From NCBI RefSeq assembly GCF_933775445.1, contig NC_065873.1, positions 28,892,001 through 28,956,000 on the forward strand: a DNA stretch of 64,000 bases. The letters are read 5' to 3'. The translations under genes were made by a program, and so were the position numbers. A model generated the notes under the pieces. It worked only from the letters and a program-made list of their open reading frames with translations, did no database searches and had not been told where the DNA came from. The stretch is from Argentina anserina (taxonomy: Eukaryota; Streptophyta; Magnoliopsida; Rosales; Rosaceae). The stretch's first letter is position 1. Each line of letters begins with the position of its first letter. Below, piece by piece: positions 44,674 to 55,419 of the stretch.

Positions 44674-47224
44674 ATGGGAGCGTCAACTTCGTCGGAGCAG
44701 TCGGTTCCGATCGAGCAACGAGAGGCTGAAAACCTAGCAGCCTCCACCGGAGCTCTCTCCACTCTCCAGAAGTGTTTCTCTATCCTCGCCGATCCTCACT
44801 CCGGCGCTATTCCCTCCGATTCTCTTCAGGTTCGTTCAATTTTTCACTTCATCGTTACCTCTATAAATCAAACCAAGAGTTTTAACTGTGAATCATCACC
44901 GTAACTTTTTTCAGCAATGCTTCCGGTTGAGTTACGAGAATCCGGTGACCGGAGCTACTGCGATTCCGGATTCATTTCCGGCGGTGCTGGATCATCTCGG
45001 ACCGTGCATAGCGGACTTGTTTTTCGTATCGGAAAAAGGCGGAGTGAGTTGGATTGAGCTCGTTAGAGGCTACAATAGGTGTTGTGCTAGAAAGCCTTTA
45101 TCCATGTCTGTTACTACTTTACTTAGAGTTTTTACTGCCACGGTTAAAAAAGCCGGTTTAAATTGTAATTTGGAATTTGAGACTGGTGATGATGATTGTA
45201 AAATTACCGGGTGGCTTATGCCCGTGGATGTGGTCATGCTTCTTTGGATGTGTTGGGGGATGAATTGGTTTTCGAAAGAGGGAAGGAATTTGTGTGTGCC
45301 GGATGTTAAGCACATTGTGTTGTCTGCAATTGAGTCATGTGCTGAAGGTGATAGTGGGGTGAATGTGTGGGAGTGGGAGTTTTCCGGTGAGGAAGTTCAG
45401 CTTCCTGTGGGGAAGTTTCTGACTTGGGTTTTGAAGACAGTGCCTAGTCTTCCTGGTTGCTTTTCGGAGTTTGTTTATGCGGTACTCAAACATTCTGCTT
45501 CTCAAGAGGTATCTAGTCTTCTCGGTTTAGGTTAATCTTCATGTTTCCATTTGTATTGTAGTTCATTATCGTGATGCTCAGCCAGTGATAACTTGTGATT
45601 TAGTTCATTGATTAAAACTTTGCTATAAGTGACAATGCACTTATGACAATGACAGTGGTTGTGTTTTATGCAATTGGTCAATGAGTGTTCTCCTTCATTA
45701 ACTTGAAGTTTATATTATCTGATTGGAAATGGCTTTTTATGGCAGCCTGGAGTGGAATGTTTGACTTCTTCAGCTGCTGGTACTTCATCAGCTGCAGATA
45801 CTTCTTCAACTGTGGAATGCAGTTCTACTCTTTTATCCCCTGGAATAGCATGGGCTATTTCCCTCACACTAACAGGCCCACTAGGTGAAGAGATATCAAG
45901 GGCATGCTTCCCTACTGATGCTAATGAAATAAATAATGACCTACTTTACAGGTTTGTCATTGTCTTTGTTGATATTGTGATGTATGAATTGCCTGCCCAT
46001 CTGTGGATGCACTCGACACTTCTGCATGTTTGATGTAAAACAGTTGCAACTACAGCCTTAGCTTCAGAGTCATCAACTAAAATAACTCTCTCCTATTTGT
46101 GGATATTATATTCTGTTTTCTCTCAGAGATCAGACTGTGCTAATATATTGATTGTGCCTTTGGCTTATTGTGTTTCATACCTTTCAGTTCAAGTTTTGTC
46201 TATTTAGCATCTATGGTATAATATGTAGGTCACATCTTCATGGGAGAGGGTTGAATAGATTCTGGTCTAATGTTCAAGGTTACCAAGGTCCTCTGCTTGT
46301 TCTAATTGCTGCAACATCAGAAGATGGTAGTGCCAATAAAAGAAATTGGATTATAGGTGCTCTCACACATCAAGGTTTTGAGAATAGAGATCTCTTCTAT
46401 GGAAGTTCAGGATGTCTATATGCTTTAAGTCCAGTCTTTCATGCGTATCCACCTGCTGGTAAGTTAAGTATCGCATTTCTTGACGTAGAAATGGTGGTGT
46501 TCTTCTGTGGAACTAACTGTGAAAAAAAAAAACTCTGATCAATGACAGGAAAGGAAAGGAACTTTGTGTATAGTCATCTCCATCCCACTGGCAAGGTGTA
46601 TGAGGCGAAACCAAAGCCTGTTGGTATAGGATTTGGTGGAAGTATGGGAAATGAGAGAATTTATGTGGATGAAGACTTTTCGAAGGTTACGATTCGCCAT
46701 CATGCAGCTGACAAAACTTATCAGTCTGGCTCCCTCTTTCCTGAACAGGTATAATCGAAATGTTGCAATGAGTGCAGACTTAACTGTATAATCCTTGGAT
46801 TATTTGAAGCTGTGACTAGAAGGAATGACGAATCAGGTCACATGATTAAATTTCTAAACTTTAATTGCTACAATTCAGGGCTTCCTACCTGTTGACGCTT
46901 TGATCACAGAGGTTGAGATTTGGGGACTTGGTGGGAGAGGTGCAAAGGATGTCCAGGATTCATATAAGGATAGGGAACAACTTTTCACTGAACAAAGAAG
47001 AAAGGTAATCCGCCTACGTCAAGCTTGGTCATATATTGCACCTACAGAGTTGATTTAGCTCTATCTTCTTCATTTTCTAGGTATTAATCAATTTATTTAT
47101 TTTCTTGCCTTGCCTCCTTTTCCAGGTTGACTTGAAAACATTTGCAAACTGGGAGGACTCACCAGAAAAGATGCTGATGGACATGATCTCCAACCCCAAT
47201 GCAATTCGGCGGGAAGACCGCTAA
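44674..47224 (+). CDS. TLDc-domain protein, probably N-myristoylated
   Basis: TLDc proteins are linked to protection from oxidative stress and, in other eukaryotes, to binding of the V-ATPase. Seven exons join in frame: 44674-44829, 44915-45508, 45746-45951, 46229-46458, 46549-46748, 46879-47004 and 47126-47224, giving 536 residues. The N-terminus MGASTSSEQ fits the N-myristoylation rule (Gly2, Ser6), so a membrane-attached pool is likely. Residues 50-250 form a helical region with a divergent EF-hand-like layout. A Ser/Thr-rich linker (about 258-285) precedes the TLDc domain (about 295-500): FWSNVQGYQGPLLVLIAATS, FYGSSGCLYAL, IGFGGSMGNERIYVDEDFSK and the terminal EVEIWGLGG motif. The tail carries FANWEDSPEKMLMDMI. 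It resembles Arabidopsis TLD-domain proteins such as At2g05590 and At4g34070. Confidence 0.9.
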
Positions 47225-47994
47225 AATGCACTGTATCTGTGAACTGTAATTTTACTTTCTGGCTGGTAAAAATGTGAATTGTATTTACAACATAGAGTTG
47301 GTCTGTTGGCCAAATAATAATCCATAAACTCAAAATATTGTGTGACAGTTGTGTGTGGCTTTCGATTACAGCTTGTATGCTTTTACACAACTCGCTGTAT
47401 GTATCAGTTGACATCCCAAACCGTACTACAGTTTGGGCAGATCGTGGTTGAATTTCTAGTAGCGTGCAGTTTCCATCGTTTTCTGTTAAATTTGGAAGTT
47501 CTTTGATATTGTTAGGAATAAGTTTATGACGTTCTCATGAGATGCATTTATCCTACTAGTAGGGAAACGCCACTAATTTTATTCAGAGGTATGAATTCAT
47601 GCTCAACCATTTTATGCAAACCTCAAAATACAATAATTTCACAACACTATCGACCCTTTCGAATTCAATGGTACTGACGATGCCGATTGGAAATACAGTT
47701 GCTGTATTCGTGCATTGCAGAAAACAGGTAAGAACGGAGTGGTTTATTTCTGGTTTATCGATTCTTCCCAACTTTAACTTACATCATGATTCATGACAAA
47801 TAATGTTTAAAGGTCAAAACAACTTCATACTCCAGGATTTTAACAACCACATGTTAGCAAATGCTTCCACAACAAAAACTGATCAAAACACAGAATCGCC
47901 TATACTTGTTCCCTTTACCGAAGGACACATGAACTGATGTCTAGCAGAATTGACCACGAAATTGCTCCAAGATGCAGATCACACAACATAGACG
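47225..47994. other. Spacer between convergent TLDc and mL53 genes
   Basis: The sequence contains the 3' flanks of the two convergent genes. Open frames near 47583-47796 exist on both strands but have no family resemblance. No other feature is seen. Confidence 0.5.
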
Positions 47995-49299
47995 TTACTG
48001 CTTCTTTTCTGCTGCTTTCCTTGGCTGAAAGAAACAACGCATGGCATTGTGAGACAAGAATACGAAGCAGAAACATAATTCGAGGCCCGTGATGAAAGAA
48101 ATTTTACAAAGAAGGAAATAAAAAGAAAGGTCTCCCTAACAACCATTGGAAGGCTGCAGATGTAAAACGTCGTGGAATGATATAGAAGTCCCCCCCCCCC
48201 CTATTCTTACGATATAGAAATGCAGCAGGACGAGTCGTTAACTGTCAAACATCCCATGACCTTAAGTTCAATGATCCCCAGAACTATGGAGTAGCAAACA
48301 TTCCAGACACAAATAGACAGGCATAAAGATGCTTAACGATTCTTTCCGAACACTAAAAACACAACATCCTGACTTCTTACTTCAGCTATACAGCATCTGC
48401 AGACTATATTTCACATGATCCTGTTCCTTTCTAACTCTGGGAAGACTCATTAGACTGATTAGAGACGATTGAGTCAGGATTTTTCAGTTCCATCAATTCA
48501 AAAACTACTCAAAAACCATAATTTGAGGCCTGGAAGATTTTGGTGGAAAAACAAGAACATGCAATTTTTTTTTTGCCAAAAATCCTAGTTTTAGCGTAGA
48601 AAACACTCACTAATCATAAAAACCAATGAAATTTGATTCACAAGTGATAAGGCCCTCATAGTCGCAAGTATTCAACCTTGTTTAGCGAGTGCAATGCTAC
48701 AGCTCAAGCCTCAAAGCCTAAGATTACACTAATGGCTATACTAATAATTCATTCAACCTCAAATTATCAAACACTAATGGTCACATAACAACGAATCATA
48801 ACAACAGGCTCCAAAGTATAACTAAACTCATATATAGTACCCAACTTTCATTCAATTCATCAATGAACAAGACATGTTCGACGAAATGCCGCAGTGAGTT
48901 AACACCTCTAAATCAAAAGGGAAAACGAGACAAGACACTAACCTTGGTACCGGGCGCGTGTTGGGTGAGCTCCTCGGCAGGAATAAGAACCGGCCAGGCC
49001 TCGCCGGCGTCGCGGAACATCTGCTCGGTCTCGAGCATCTGACCCTTATCGAGAATCATGGTCCTGATGCTCTGGGCTGGCGTGGCGGTGGCGTCGAAGA
49101 CCTCCTCGATGCCGTTGACGAAGGTGACGGTGATCTTGGGGGGCTCGTCGTCGGTGCGGCGCTTGACTTGGATGGCGCAGTTGGGATTGGACTCCTTGGC
49201 CTTGGTGGCGTTGCACTGCGCCAAGAACTCCATGCACGACGCCGTGCGTGGGTCCAACGCGTTGAACTCGATCCTCACTCGCGACAAGAACTTCAACAT
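47995..49299 (-). CDS. Mitochondrial large-subunit ribosomal protein mL53
   Basis: The protein is a component of the mitochondrial ribosome large subunit. Two exons: 48943-49299 (119 codons) and 47995-48024 (9 codons plus stop), separated by a 918-bp intron. The product is 128 residues, beginning MLKFLSRVRIEFNALDPR and continuing ASCMEFLAQCNA, ESNPNCAIQVKRRTDD, ITVTFVNGIEEVFDAT and ILDKGQMLETEQMFRDAGEA. This closely matches the plant mL53 homologue (Arabidopsis At5g39600) as I remember it. The short last exon supplies PRKAAEKKQ, the usual basic tail after APGTK. The open frame extends upstream of 49299, but the ATG at 49299 starts the conserved sequence. Confidence 0.9.
48190..48201. repeat. 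C12 homopolymer in the mL53 intron
   Basis: Twelve consecutive C residues lie in the intron (G12 on the transcribed sense strand). The tract is length-unstable and prone to assembly error. Confidence 0.85.
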
Positions 49300-49458
49300 T
49301 CTCTCTCTGTCTCTGAGATTTTGGGTTTTGCCTTGTGTTGGTGAGAGAATGAGGTCGAGATGAGAGTGATGGTTTTGTTTAAGGAAGCAGCCGGATAACG
49401 AACAATGGATAATGCTATTGGGCCAGCCCACAGTGAAGGCTGCTCTCTTTTTTATGCG

Positions 49459-49546
49459 TGAGTGAGAAGTTTTGAGCTGGACTATGATACACAATCAGTT
49501 GTCGAGTGAGAAGTCTTGAGTTCGACTTGGATACACGATCAGTTGT
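49459..49546. repeat. Diverged 44-bp tandem duplication
   Basis: Two adjacent 44-base units share GAGTGAGAAG-TTGAG and ATACAC-ATCAGTTGT with a few substitutions. They lie upstream of the mL53 gene on its promoter side. Confidence 0.75.
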
Positions 49547-52382
49547 GAATTGGACGATACGAGAAAACACGATGTGTGTTCAGGGTTTGGATGATAGTCG
49601 GAGATAGCATCCAATATAAACACATACATGAAATGTTTGATAGAGGCCTAGAGCTAAAGCACAAACACTCTAAAATAAGCAAAATGCAAAGAAAAATCTT
49701 TGGAGACACAAATATGAAAATACCAATATGAGAAAAACTTAAAGCAATAATAGATTCAGTTTGAACTTCACTCTTGAGGAAAATGTCTAACAGTTCTCAA
49801 AATGGCTAAATGCGAAGACAAATGTGTTGAAGGTAATAGTCCCATTGGCCTTTAACTAATAATGTCGATTCTGTCACAGTCCCTGATATTGAAAGCGGTT
49901 GCTACAGCCTGCATATGAATTCTAATGTAGAAGGAAGTACTGCTGAGTAGCTTGTTTTCTTTCCACCTTTTCTTCCCTCACCGGTGTTCTATGAATTCTA
50001 CCCAGATGACTCCGGGACCAGGGACCAAACCACTCTTCAACAGGACTGATAACAAGTTTTTCTAGTTCAACAGCATTCTCTATCAAGTACCTGATAAGTT
50101 CTAAATCACCGGTACGACCATGATAGCCTGCAACTTCCACCACCCTAAGGAAATGATGGGAGCATTTGGGAGCTTGCTTAATCTCACTCTTTTCAGATAA
50201 ATAATAATATCTAAAAGATATAGTGTTTGACAACTGCATCAAGGAAACAAGTTAGTGTATCAGATGAGAACCAAGAATACTGACTATGCACCATAATAAA
50301 AACACGCGCTTTTTCGATCATCATCTATCTCAATGATAGTTAATACTTGCACATTTGCACAAAAAATGCAATAAACTAAATTCAACCACAGTTGCATCAA
50401 TTTAGAGATTGCAGGTATGATCTCGTAATAGTACCCCAAAAAAAATGACATGACAAATAAAAGACAGTAAGAAAGATGCACGCCACATATCTCATATGGC
50501 ACCATGCCCTAATAAAACCATTGAGGATAAACAGAGTTATCCAAACAGCTCGAAAAATACCAAGTTTTAGTAAGAATATACCTGCAATACAAGTCTGTGC
50601 AAATAAGGAGATGCCATCATAAAAGAAGCCAATTGAAGAAGGCAGCAACTGTCAAGTTCCCTCACTCCTAGTGTCAAATGCTTGAGATTTAAATATGTAG
50701 GAAGTACATGTATCTCATTGTTTAGCTGAAAACCAAACAAAGTAATAAGGCGCTAACATAATCCAACAAGAGGGCAGTTCAAAACCAACACAATACTAAC
50801 CATAAATCCAGGCAGCCTTAAAACCTCTGGATGAAAATTACACTGTTCAAATGAAATCCGGGAAACAGAAATTGAGACCTCAACCAAGCTCTGGAACATT
50901 CCTAAGCCGCAAGTTAATCCCAAATCCAACATAAATAAATGTACAAGGTTGACATCACAAATCTCAATGTTCACAGAATTATTAACCCGAACGCGTAAGT
51001 ATTTCAAGGCAATCGATGGACCGATAACTTTAAAACGACCCAAACTTGGAGTATTAGGCATTTGAACCACTGTTAATCGCTCAAGAACTGGGCAGTGAGA
51101 CAAGATGCACTCCAGAACTTGTCCAGTAAGTCCGTTAACATATACAAACTTGAGACTTAGATCTCTTAGCTACTTCAAGCAATTGAATGCACTAAAAGAA
51201 TTCACACAAGGGTGTTCGGTCTCAGGTTTAGGGAACAAGTGGTTTAAATCAGACTCAGCTAATCCGTCCTCATCTAAAACTTGGTGCGAATGGGGAATAG
51301 TATTAAACACCGCCTTAATCCCGTTTGAAGCAATTGTGTCATGCGGAAGAAACAAATTAAAGTCTTGAACTCTCTTATTCAAGGCGAATCGAACCAATGT
51401 ACGAATGGTGCTTTCATACTTGGGATCATATATATCGGCATAGACCTTAAACAGTTTGATGGATTGGCCTCTATGTTGTTTCACGACACTATGCACCCAA
51501 TTCAAGTACATATCAAGTTTCGACTTGAGTCGCTGTAGACTGAACTTGGGTCCAAAAAGAATATCACGTCGAGTGGACAGAACACTAGTAGCTGCTGCTT
51601 CCTTTAGAGACAGCAGAGAGACTATACTAACTATAAGATCATCTGGAAGTGTACTAATTCTGTCCAAATTTTGTCTAGCCTTGAATAAACCCTAAAACAA
51701 TCAAAACGACAGAATCAGAAAACCAATAAGACCAAAGAGCACTCTATCTCAGATTCTCAATCAGACCATATTAGACTAATAGGGGTTAACTGGTTTTTTA
51801 AGAGCATCCGCAGCGGCGAGCAATTTTGCCGGCGTGCTCGAGCAGGAGGAGGGACCAGTCGGAGGAGCTCGAGCAGGAGAAGGGGAGGCTCGCACCGGCG
51901 AGCAGGAGGAGGCGAGCTGCTCGCCCAGTCAACCCAGCCGCGGTGCTCGTCCGATCGCTCGAGCAAATTTTGCTCCGGCGTTTGCTCGATCGCCTGGCGG
52001 AGCCCACCGCCCGTGGGTGACGTCAGGCACGGGCGAATTTTTTTTATGTTAGGCGCGTGCGCCAAAAAAAAAAAGCGAGCCAATGAATGGCTGCCACGTG
52101 TCAAGCAGATTGGCCAACGGTCCAATTGATCTGGGCCTTCCATTTTGAATCAGAAATTTCGATCCAACGGTCAGAATTAATTAGCAACGGCTACTATTTG
52201 ATCATAACGGAAATAAACCCAAAAAATTGTAAAAAAAATCCCCAAAATTTCAAAATTCTCCCAAAAAATTGCCTATAAATACTACTTCAATTTGTTATGA
52301 ACTCACACCAATTTGTGCACAACAAATTTCACATCTTCCTCCATCTCCTCTCTCTTTTCGTTTAGCATTTTTTTCTAAAACA

Positions 52383-53611
52383 ATGGGCACCCATTGGCTT
52401 CCTTCCGAAGATTTACAAATGTGCATTTCTTTTGTCCGTCATAGCATTGATGAATATGACGGTAACAAACAAAAGAGGGACAAATTGTGGGAGACAATTC
52501 ATGACGATTATATGCAAAATTGGGTGCTAGCACCGGGTGAGAAACCTCCGAAGGAGCCAAGGACCCGAATCGCGCTCGCTTCTCACTACAACAAGTTCAA
52601 GCTACTCTTGCAAAAATGGGGCGAATGTTTGGCGGCATCACGACAACGTATAGCTAGCGGCACTTCGCTAATGGACGAAGTAAGTACATTGTGTTATCAT
52701 ATATTATAATTTTTATTTGATTATATGAATTAAATTATGTAATTTATATCTAATTTGTTTAAATATATAGCATTGTTTACATATTTAATTATTTTAATAT
52801 ATCTAATTTTATTTACATTATTTATTTTATTGAATTTGTTTAAATATGTAGCATTGTTTACATTATTTATTTTAATATATCTAATTGGTTACATTATTTG
52901 TTTTATCTAATTTATTTAAATTATGTAATTAAATAAATACCTAATATAAGTTTTTTACATCAGGAACGACAAGCTCAATCATGTTACTATAATGCCAAGA
53001 AGAAAAAGTTTACACACTTTGAATGTTGGGAAGTGGTTAAAGATCATCCATCTTTCGTTGCGGTGCTACCTACTACTCCATCTCCATATGCAAGTAGTTA
53101 CCACGGTATTCCTTCCGCAACTGAATCATCTCCAACCATCAATTTGGATGACGACCAATTGAATGAGACACCTCAAAGCAACATGACAACTCCATCGAGT
53201 CCACCTAGACCAATGGGAACCAAGGCGGCAAAGGAAGCTAGGCGCCAAAAGAAACATGGTAAGACTCCTATTGAGCAACGGGTGGAGGTTTTGCATACCA
53301 TTGCAAGTGACCAAGCATCATGGCATACCAAGAGGCTAGCCCATAATGAAAGTGAGCTTAATTATTATGCGGAGTACATAGACATTCAAAAGTGAAAAGA
53401 AGCAAGGGCGGAAGAAGAGTTACGATTGAAGAAACAAGAGAATGACACAAGGATCATGACAATGGATTTGGAGGCTATGACCCCAATCTCGAAAAGGTAT
53501 TTTACCAAGAGGAAACTAGCAATCCTTAATGAAGGAGAAGCTAGTCAAGATCAACCTACCGATGAAACATATTCGGATTGTTATCACCCAAATCGCGTGC
53601 TTTTTCCATAG
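52383..53611 (+). pseudogene. MYB/SANT-like accessory gene of the Harbinger element, one in-frame stop
   Basis: In PIF/Harbinger elements this second protein helps carry the transposase to the nucleus and to the element ends. Two exons: 52383-52679 (99 codons) and 52964-53611, with GT-AG borders and phase 0. Exon 1 has the trihelix-like start WLPSEDLQMCISFVRHSIDE, then RDKLWETIHDDYMQNW and ASHYNKFKLLLQKWGECLA. Exon 2 has KKFTHFECWEVVKDHPSF, a proline-rich linker and a charged helix as in NAM-associated or GSTT3-like plant proteins. A TGA at 53393-53395 (after EYIDIQK) breaks the frame, which then runs on to a TAG at 53609. The intron holds a diverged AT-rich tandem duplication (about 52752-52960). 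Confidence 0.85.
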
Positions 53612-53806
53612 TAGTTATAGTATTGTACTAAGAATAAATCTGGGCTTGGCTCGTCATTTTATGTAATTTAAATTTTTTGAGAAATAAAATGCAATTTATT
53701 TATTAAGTTGAAATTGAAATACACATTAAATTAAAACACATACTGAAATTAAACACAAGCTTAATAATTAAACACAAACATCATGAAAACACACAATAAA
53801 ACATAT

Positions 53807-54370
53807 TTAAAGTATTTCACCGGTTTCCACTCTCCAAATGTGTTTCACCAAGTCTTTCTGGAGCTCTCGATGGATGTAAGCGGATTCGAGATCGGCAACA
53901 CGGTCGTGAAACCGTTGTATATTAGCTCCATCTCTACTGATTGGCTCAAAAAGAACTCGATTCCCTTGTGCATTCACCGGCCCATCATAAACCCGGAAAG
54001 CCCTCGATGGGTTTTGCAAGTCTTCTTCTTCTTCCTCATCATCATCCTCATCATCCACATACTCTTCCTCAACAATCATGTTATGCAATATAATGCAAGC
54101 TAACATGATTGTAGTCATTACCGATTTGTGGTGCAATGTACAACTATGACGTATAATTGCCCATCGAGATTGCAAGATGCCAAATGCCCTCTCCACATCT
54201 TTCCGGTATGCCTCTTGTTTCTTTGCGAAGAGCTTATCTTGCGGCGTCTGGGGATTGGAAATTGTTTTGACAAATGTAGAGTACCTTGGATATATTCCGT
54301 CAGCCAGATAATAAGCTGTGGTGTACCTCTGTCCGTGGACTTCGAAAATCTTATCAGAAATTTGGTCCAA
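53807..54370 (-). pseudogene. 5'-truncated Harbinger DDE transposase (HARBI1/ALP1-like)
   Basis: This is the C-terminal part of a DDE_Tnp_4 nuclease. The visible motifs are YYLADGIYPRYSTFVKTI, FAKKQEAYRKDVERAFGILQ (the glutamate of DVERAFG is the third catalytic residue) and IMLACIILHNMIVEEE, followed by an acidic DDDEEEEE stretch and a C-terminal helix. The two catalytic aspartates, which lie further N-terminal in intact enzymes, are missing, and the open frame has no ATG at its start. The break lies where the tandem repeats at 54343-54550 begin, so loss of the 5' two thirds and the repeat expansion may be connected. Not a functional enzyme. Confidence 0.9.
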
Positions 54371-54550
54371 TTATTTTGCTGACAGTGACACGTGTCAATT
54401 CTCTACTAGTCGAAAATCTTATCGGAAATCTGCTCCAATTATTTTAGCGACAATGACACGTGGTAGTGACACGTGTCAATTATCTATTAGTCGAAAATCT
54501 TATCGGAAATTTTGAATAATATCGAGTCGATAATGACACGTGGCACATTA
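54343..54550. repeat. Three tandem units with CACGTG palindromes inside the Harbinger element
   Basis: Units begin with CGAAAATCTTATC at 54343, 54411 and 54492 and run 68, 81 and about 59 bases. Each carries CACGTG (54389, 54457, 54470 and 54537), set in GACACGTGTC or GACACGTGG. The first unit overlaps the truncated transposase frame, so the repeat grew from transposase-gene sequence. CACGTG is the G-box/ABRE core bound by bZIP and bHLH factors. Regulatory effect on the host gene is inference. Confidence 0.85.
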
Positions 54551-54801
54551 TTATTGGTTGTAAATATATCTGATAAAAAAAATTAATTATTTCACAACAA
54601 GACAAAATTGAATTGCTCAAGCAAATTGTAAATGGGTGTGTGAAAAAATCGATTTGCTTGAGCAAAATATGAAATCGATTTGCTTGAAGCAAAATTTGCT
54701 TCTGGCCCTACCATTTGCTTGAGCAAATGCAATTTATGGGTGCGGATGCTCTAAGGGTTTACCTTCTCTGGCTGAGCGTCATAAGAAGATCTATACGACA
54801 T

Positions 54802-55419
54802 GGAGCCTTACAAAGGTCGCGCGATCACACACGCCCGTGTCTCCAATCACTCGCCGTCTCTTCAGAGCAACAGTTCGAGACTAGTGTAGTGGGAAAATGA
54901 GGGTTTTACGTGGAAGTGGCTTGACCCAAAAAAGGTGGGAGCGGCAGTGTGGGAAAATGAGCGCGAATAAAGAGGCTTAATGGGCCTCTGCTCTCCGGTT
55001 ATAAACCATTTTTTAGACGGAGGCCCATTAAGTTTCTTACGGAGAATGAAAATGAAAATGTAGTGGTATTTTTCGTTTCGTAATCAAAATTCGGTAGGAG
55101 ATTAGATGGGAGGGAGTGAAATAGGTTCTTTTCCATTAAACTAGCTATGATTGGCTGATAATTAGTACCCAAGTTCGGTTCAATTTTCAAAAGAAGCGAC
55201 TCAAGGAAGCACTGGATAAAAATGGATGAAGAGAACCCCGGAAACAAGTGTATTGTTGCCACAATTGATATTATGACATGGAGGCTTCCATTGAAAGCTC
55301 CTCTAAGGAGAGTGAGTGATAATAAATTAAACAAATTTTGAAAAACAACTCTTGAAAGAAATTTGAGCCACACTGAAGGCTCTTCATTTGAAATGAAAAA
55401 TGTACATACAAGCACTACA
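54802..55419. other. F-box promoter and C3H6 3' flank
   Basis: The first part is the short leader and promoter of the F-box gene on the minus strand. From about 55000 to 55419 lies the 3' untranslated region or flank of the CCCH gene. No other gene is supported. An open frame at 54999-55415 is AT-rich and unlike any family. Confidence 0.5.

Larger units (their letters stand above)
51802..54751. mobile_element. PIF/Harbinger DNA transposon, 2.95 kb, defective
   Basis: The ends are inverted: GAGCATCCGCA at 51802-51812 and TGCGGATGCTC at 54741-54751. They are flanked by a perfect 3-bp target duplication TAA (51799-51801 and 54752-54754). TAA/TTA duplications and G-rich short inverted ends are typical of PIF/Harbinger. 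Inside are the two genes expected of this superfamily: a MYB/SANT-like accessory gene (plus strand) and a DDE transposase remnant (minus strand), arranged convergently. The left subterminal region is GC-rich with repeated CGAGCAGGAG units. The right one carries repeated TTGCTTGAGCAAA units. Both genes are damaged, so the copy cannot move on its own. It sits entirely inside intron 1 of the F-box gene. Confidence 0.92.
49922..54801 (-). pseudogene. F-box/LRR (FBD-like) gene with an in-frame stop and a transposon in intron 1
   Basis: F-box proteins are substrate adaptors of SCF ubiquitin ligases. Four exons fit: 54763-54801 (13 codons, MSYRSSYDAQPEK), 50801-51691, 50582-50725 and 49922-50233. 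All have GT-AG borders and phase-0 junctions, giving 461 codons. The F-box reads LDRISTLPDDLIVSIVSLLS then LKEAAATSVLSTR. Leucine-rich repeats follow (HCPVLERLTVV, YLNLKHLTLGVREL) and the end is FBD-like (FLRVVEVAGYHG, LIRYLIENAVELEKLVISP). One TAG at 51170-51172 interrupts exon 2 between NCLK and LRDLSLKFVYVNGL. The frame is otherwise open on both sides, and family members have Ser at about this place. The F-box C-terminus also lacks the usual RRW-x-x-LW. Intron 1 (51692-54762) is 3.07 kb because of a Harbinger insertion. Confidence 0.85.

Noticed and set aside
51120..51180. The TAG in the F-box gene explained as a short intron
   Set aside because: No donor-acceptor pair of reasonable length removes it, and the frame continues unchanged on both sides with LRR-type sequence.
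51826..52143. Open frames rich in Arg, Glu and Ala at the left end of the Harbinger element
   Set aside because: They arise from GC-rich subterminal repeats and exist in several frames on both strands.
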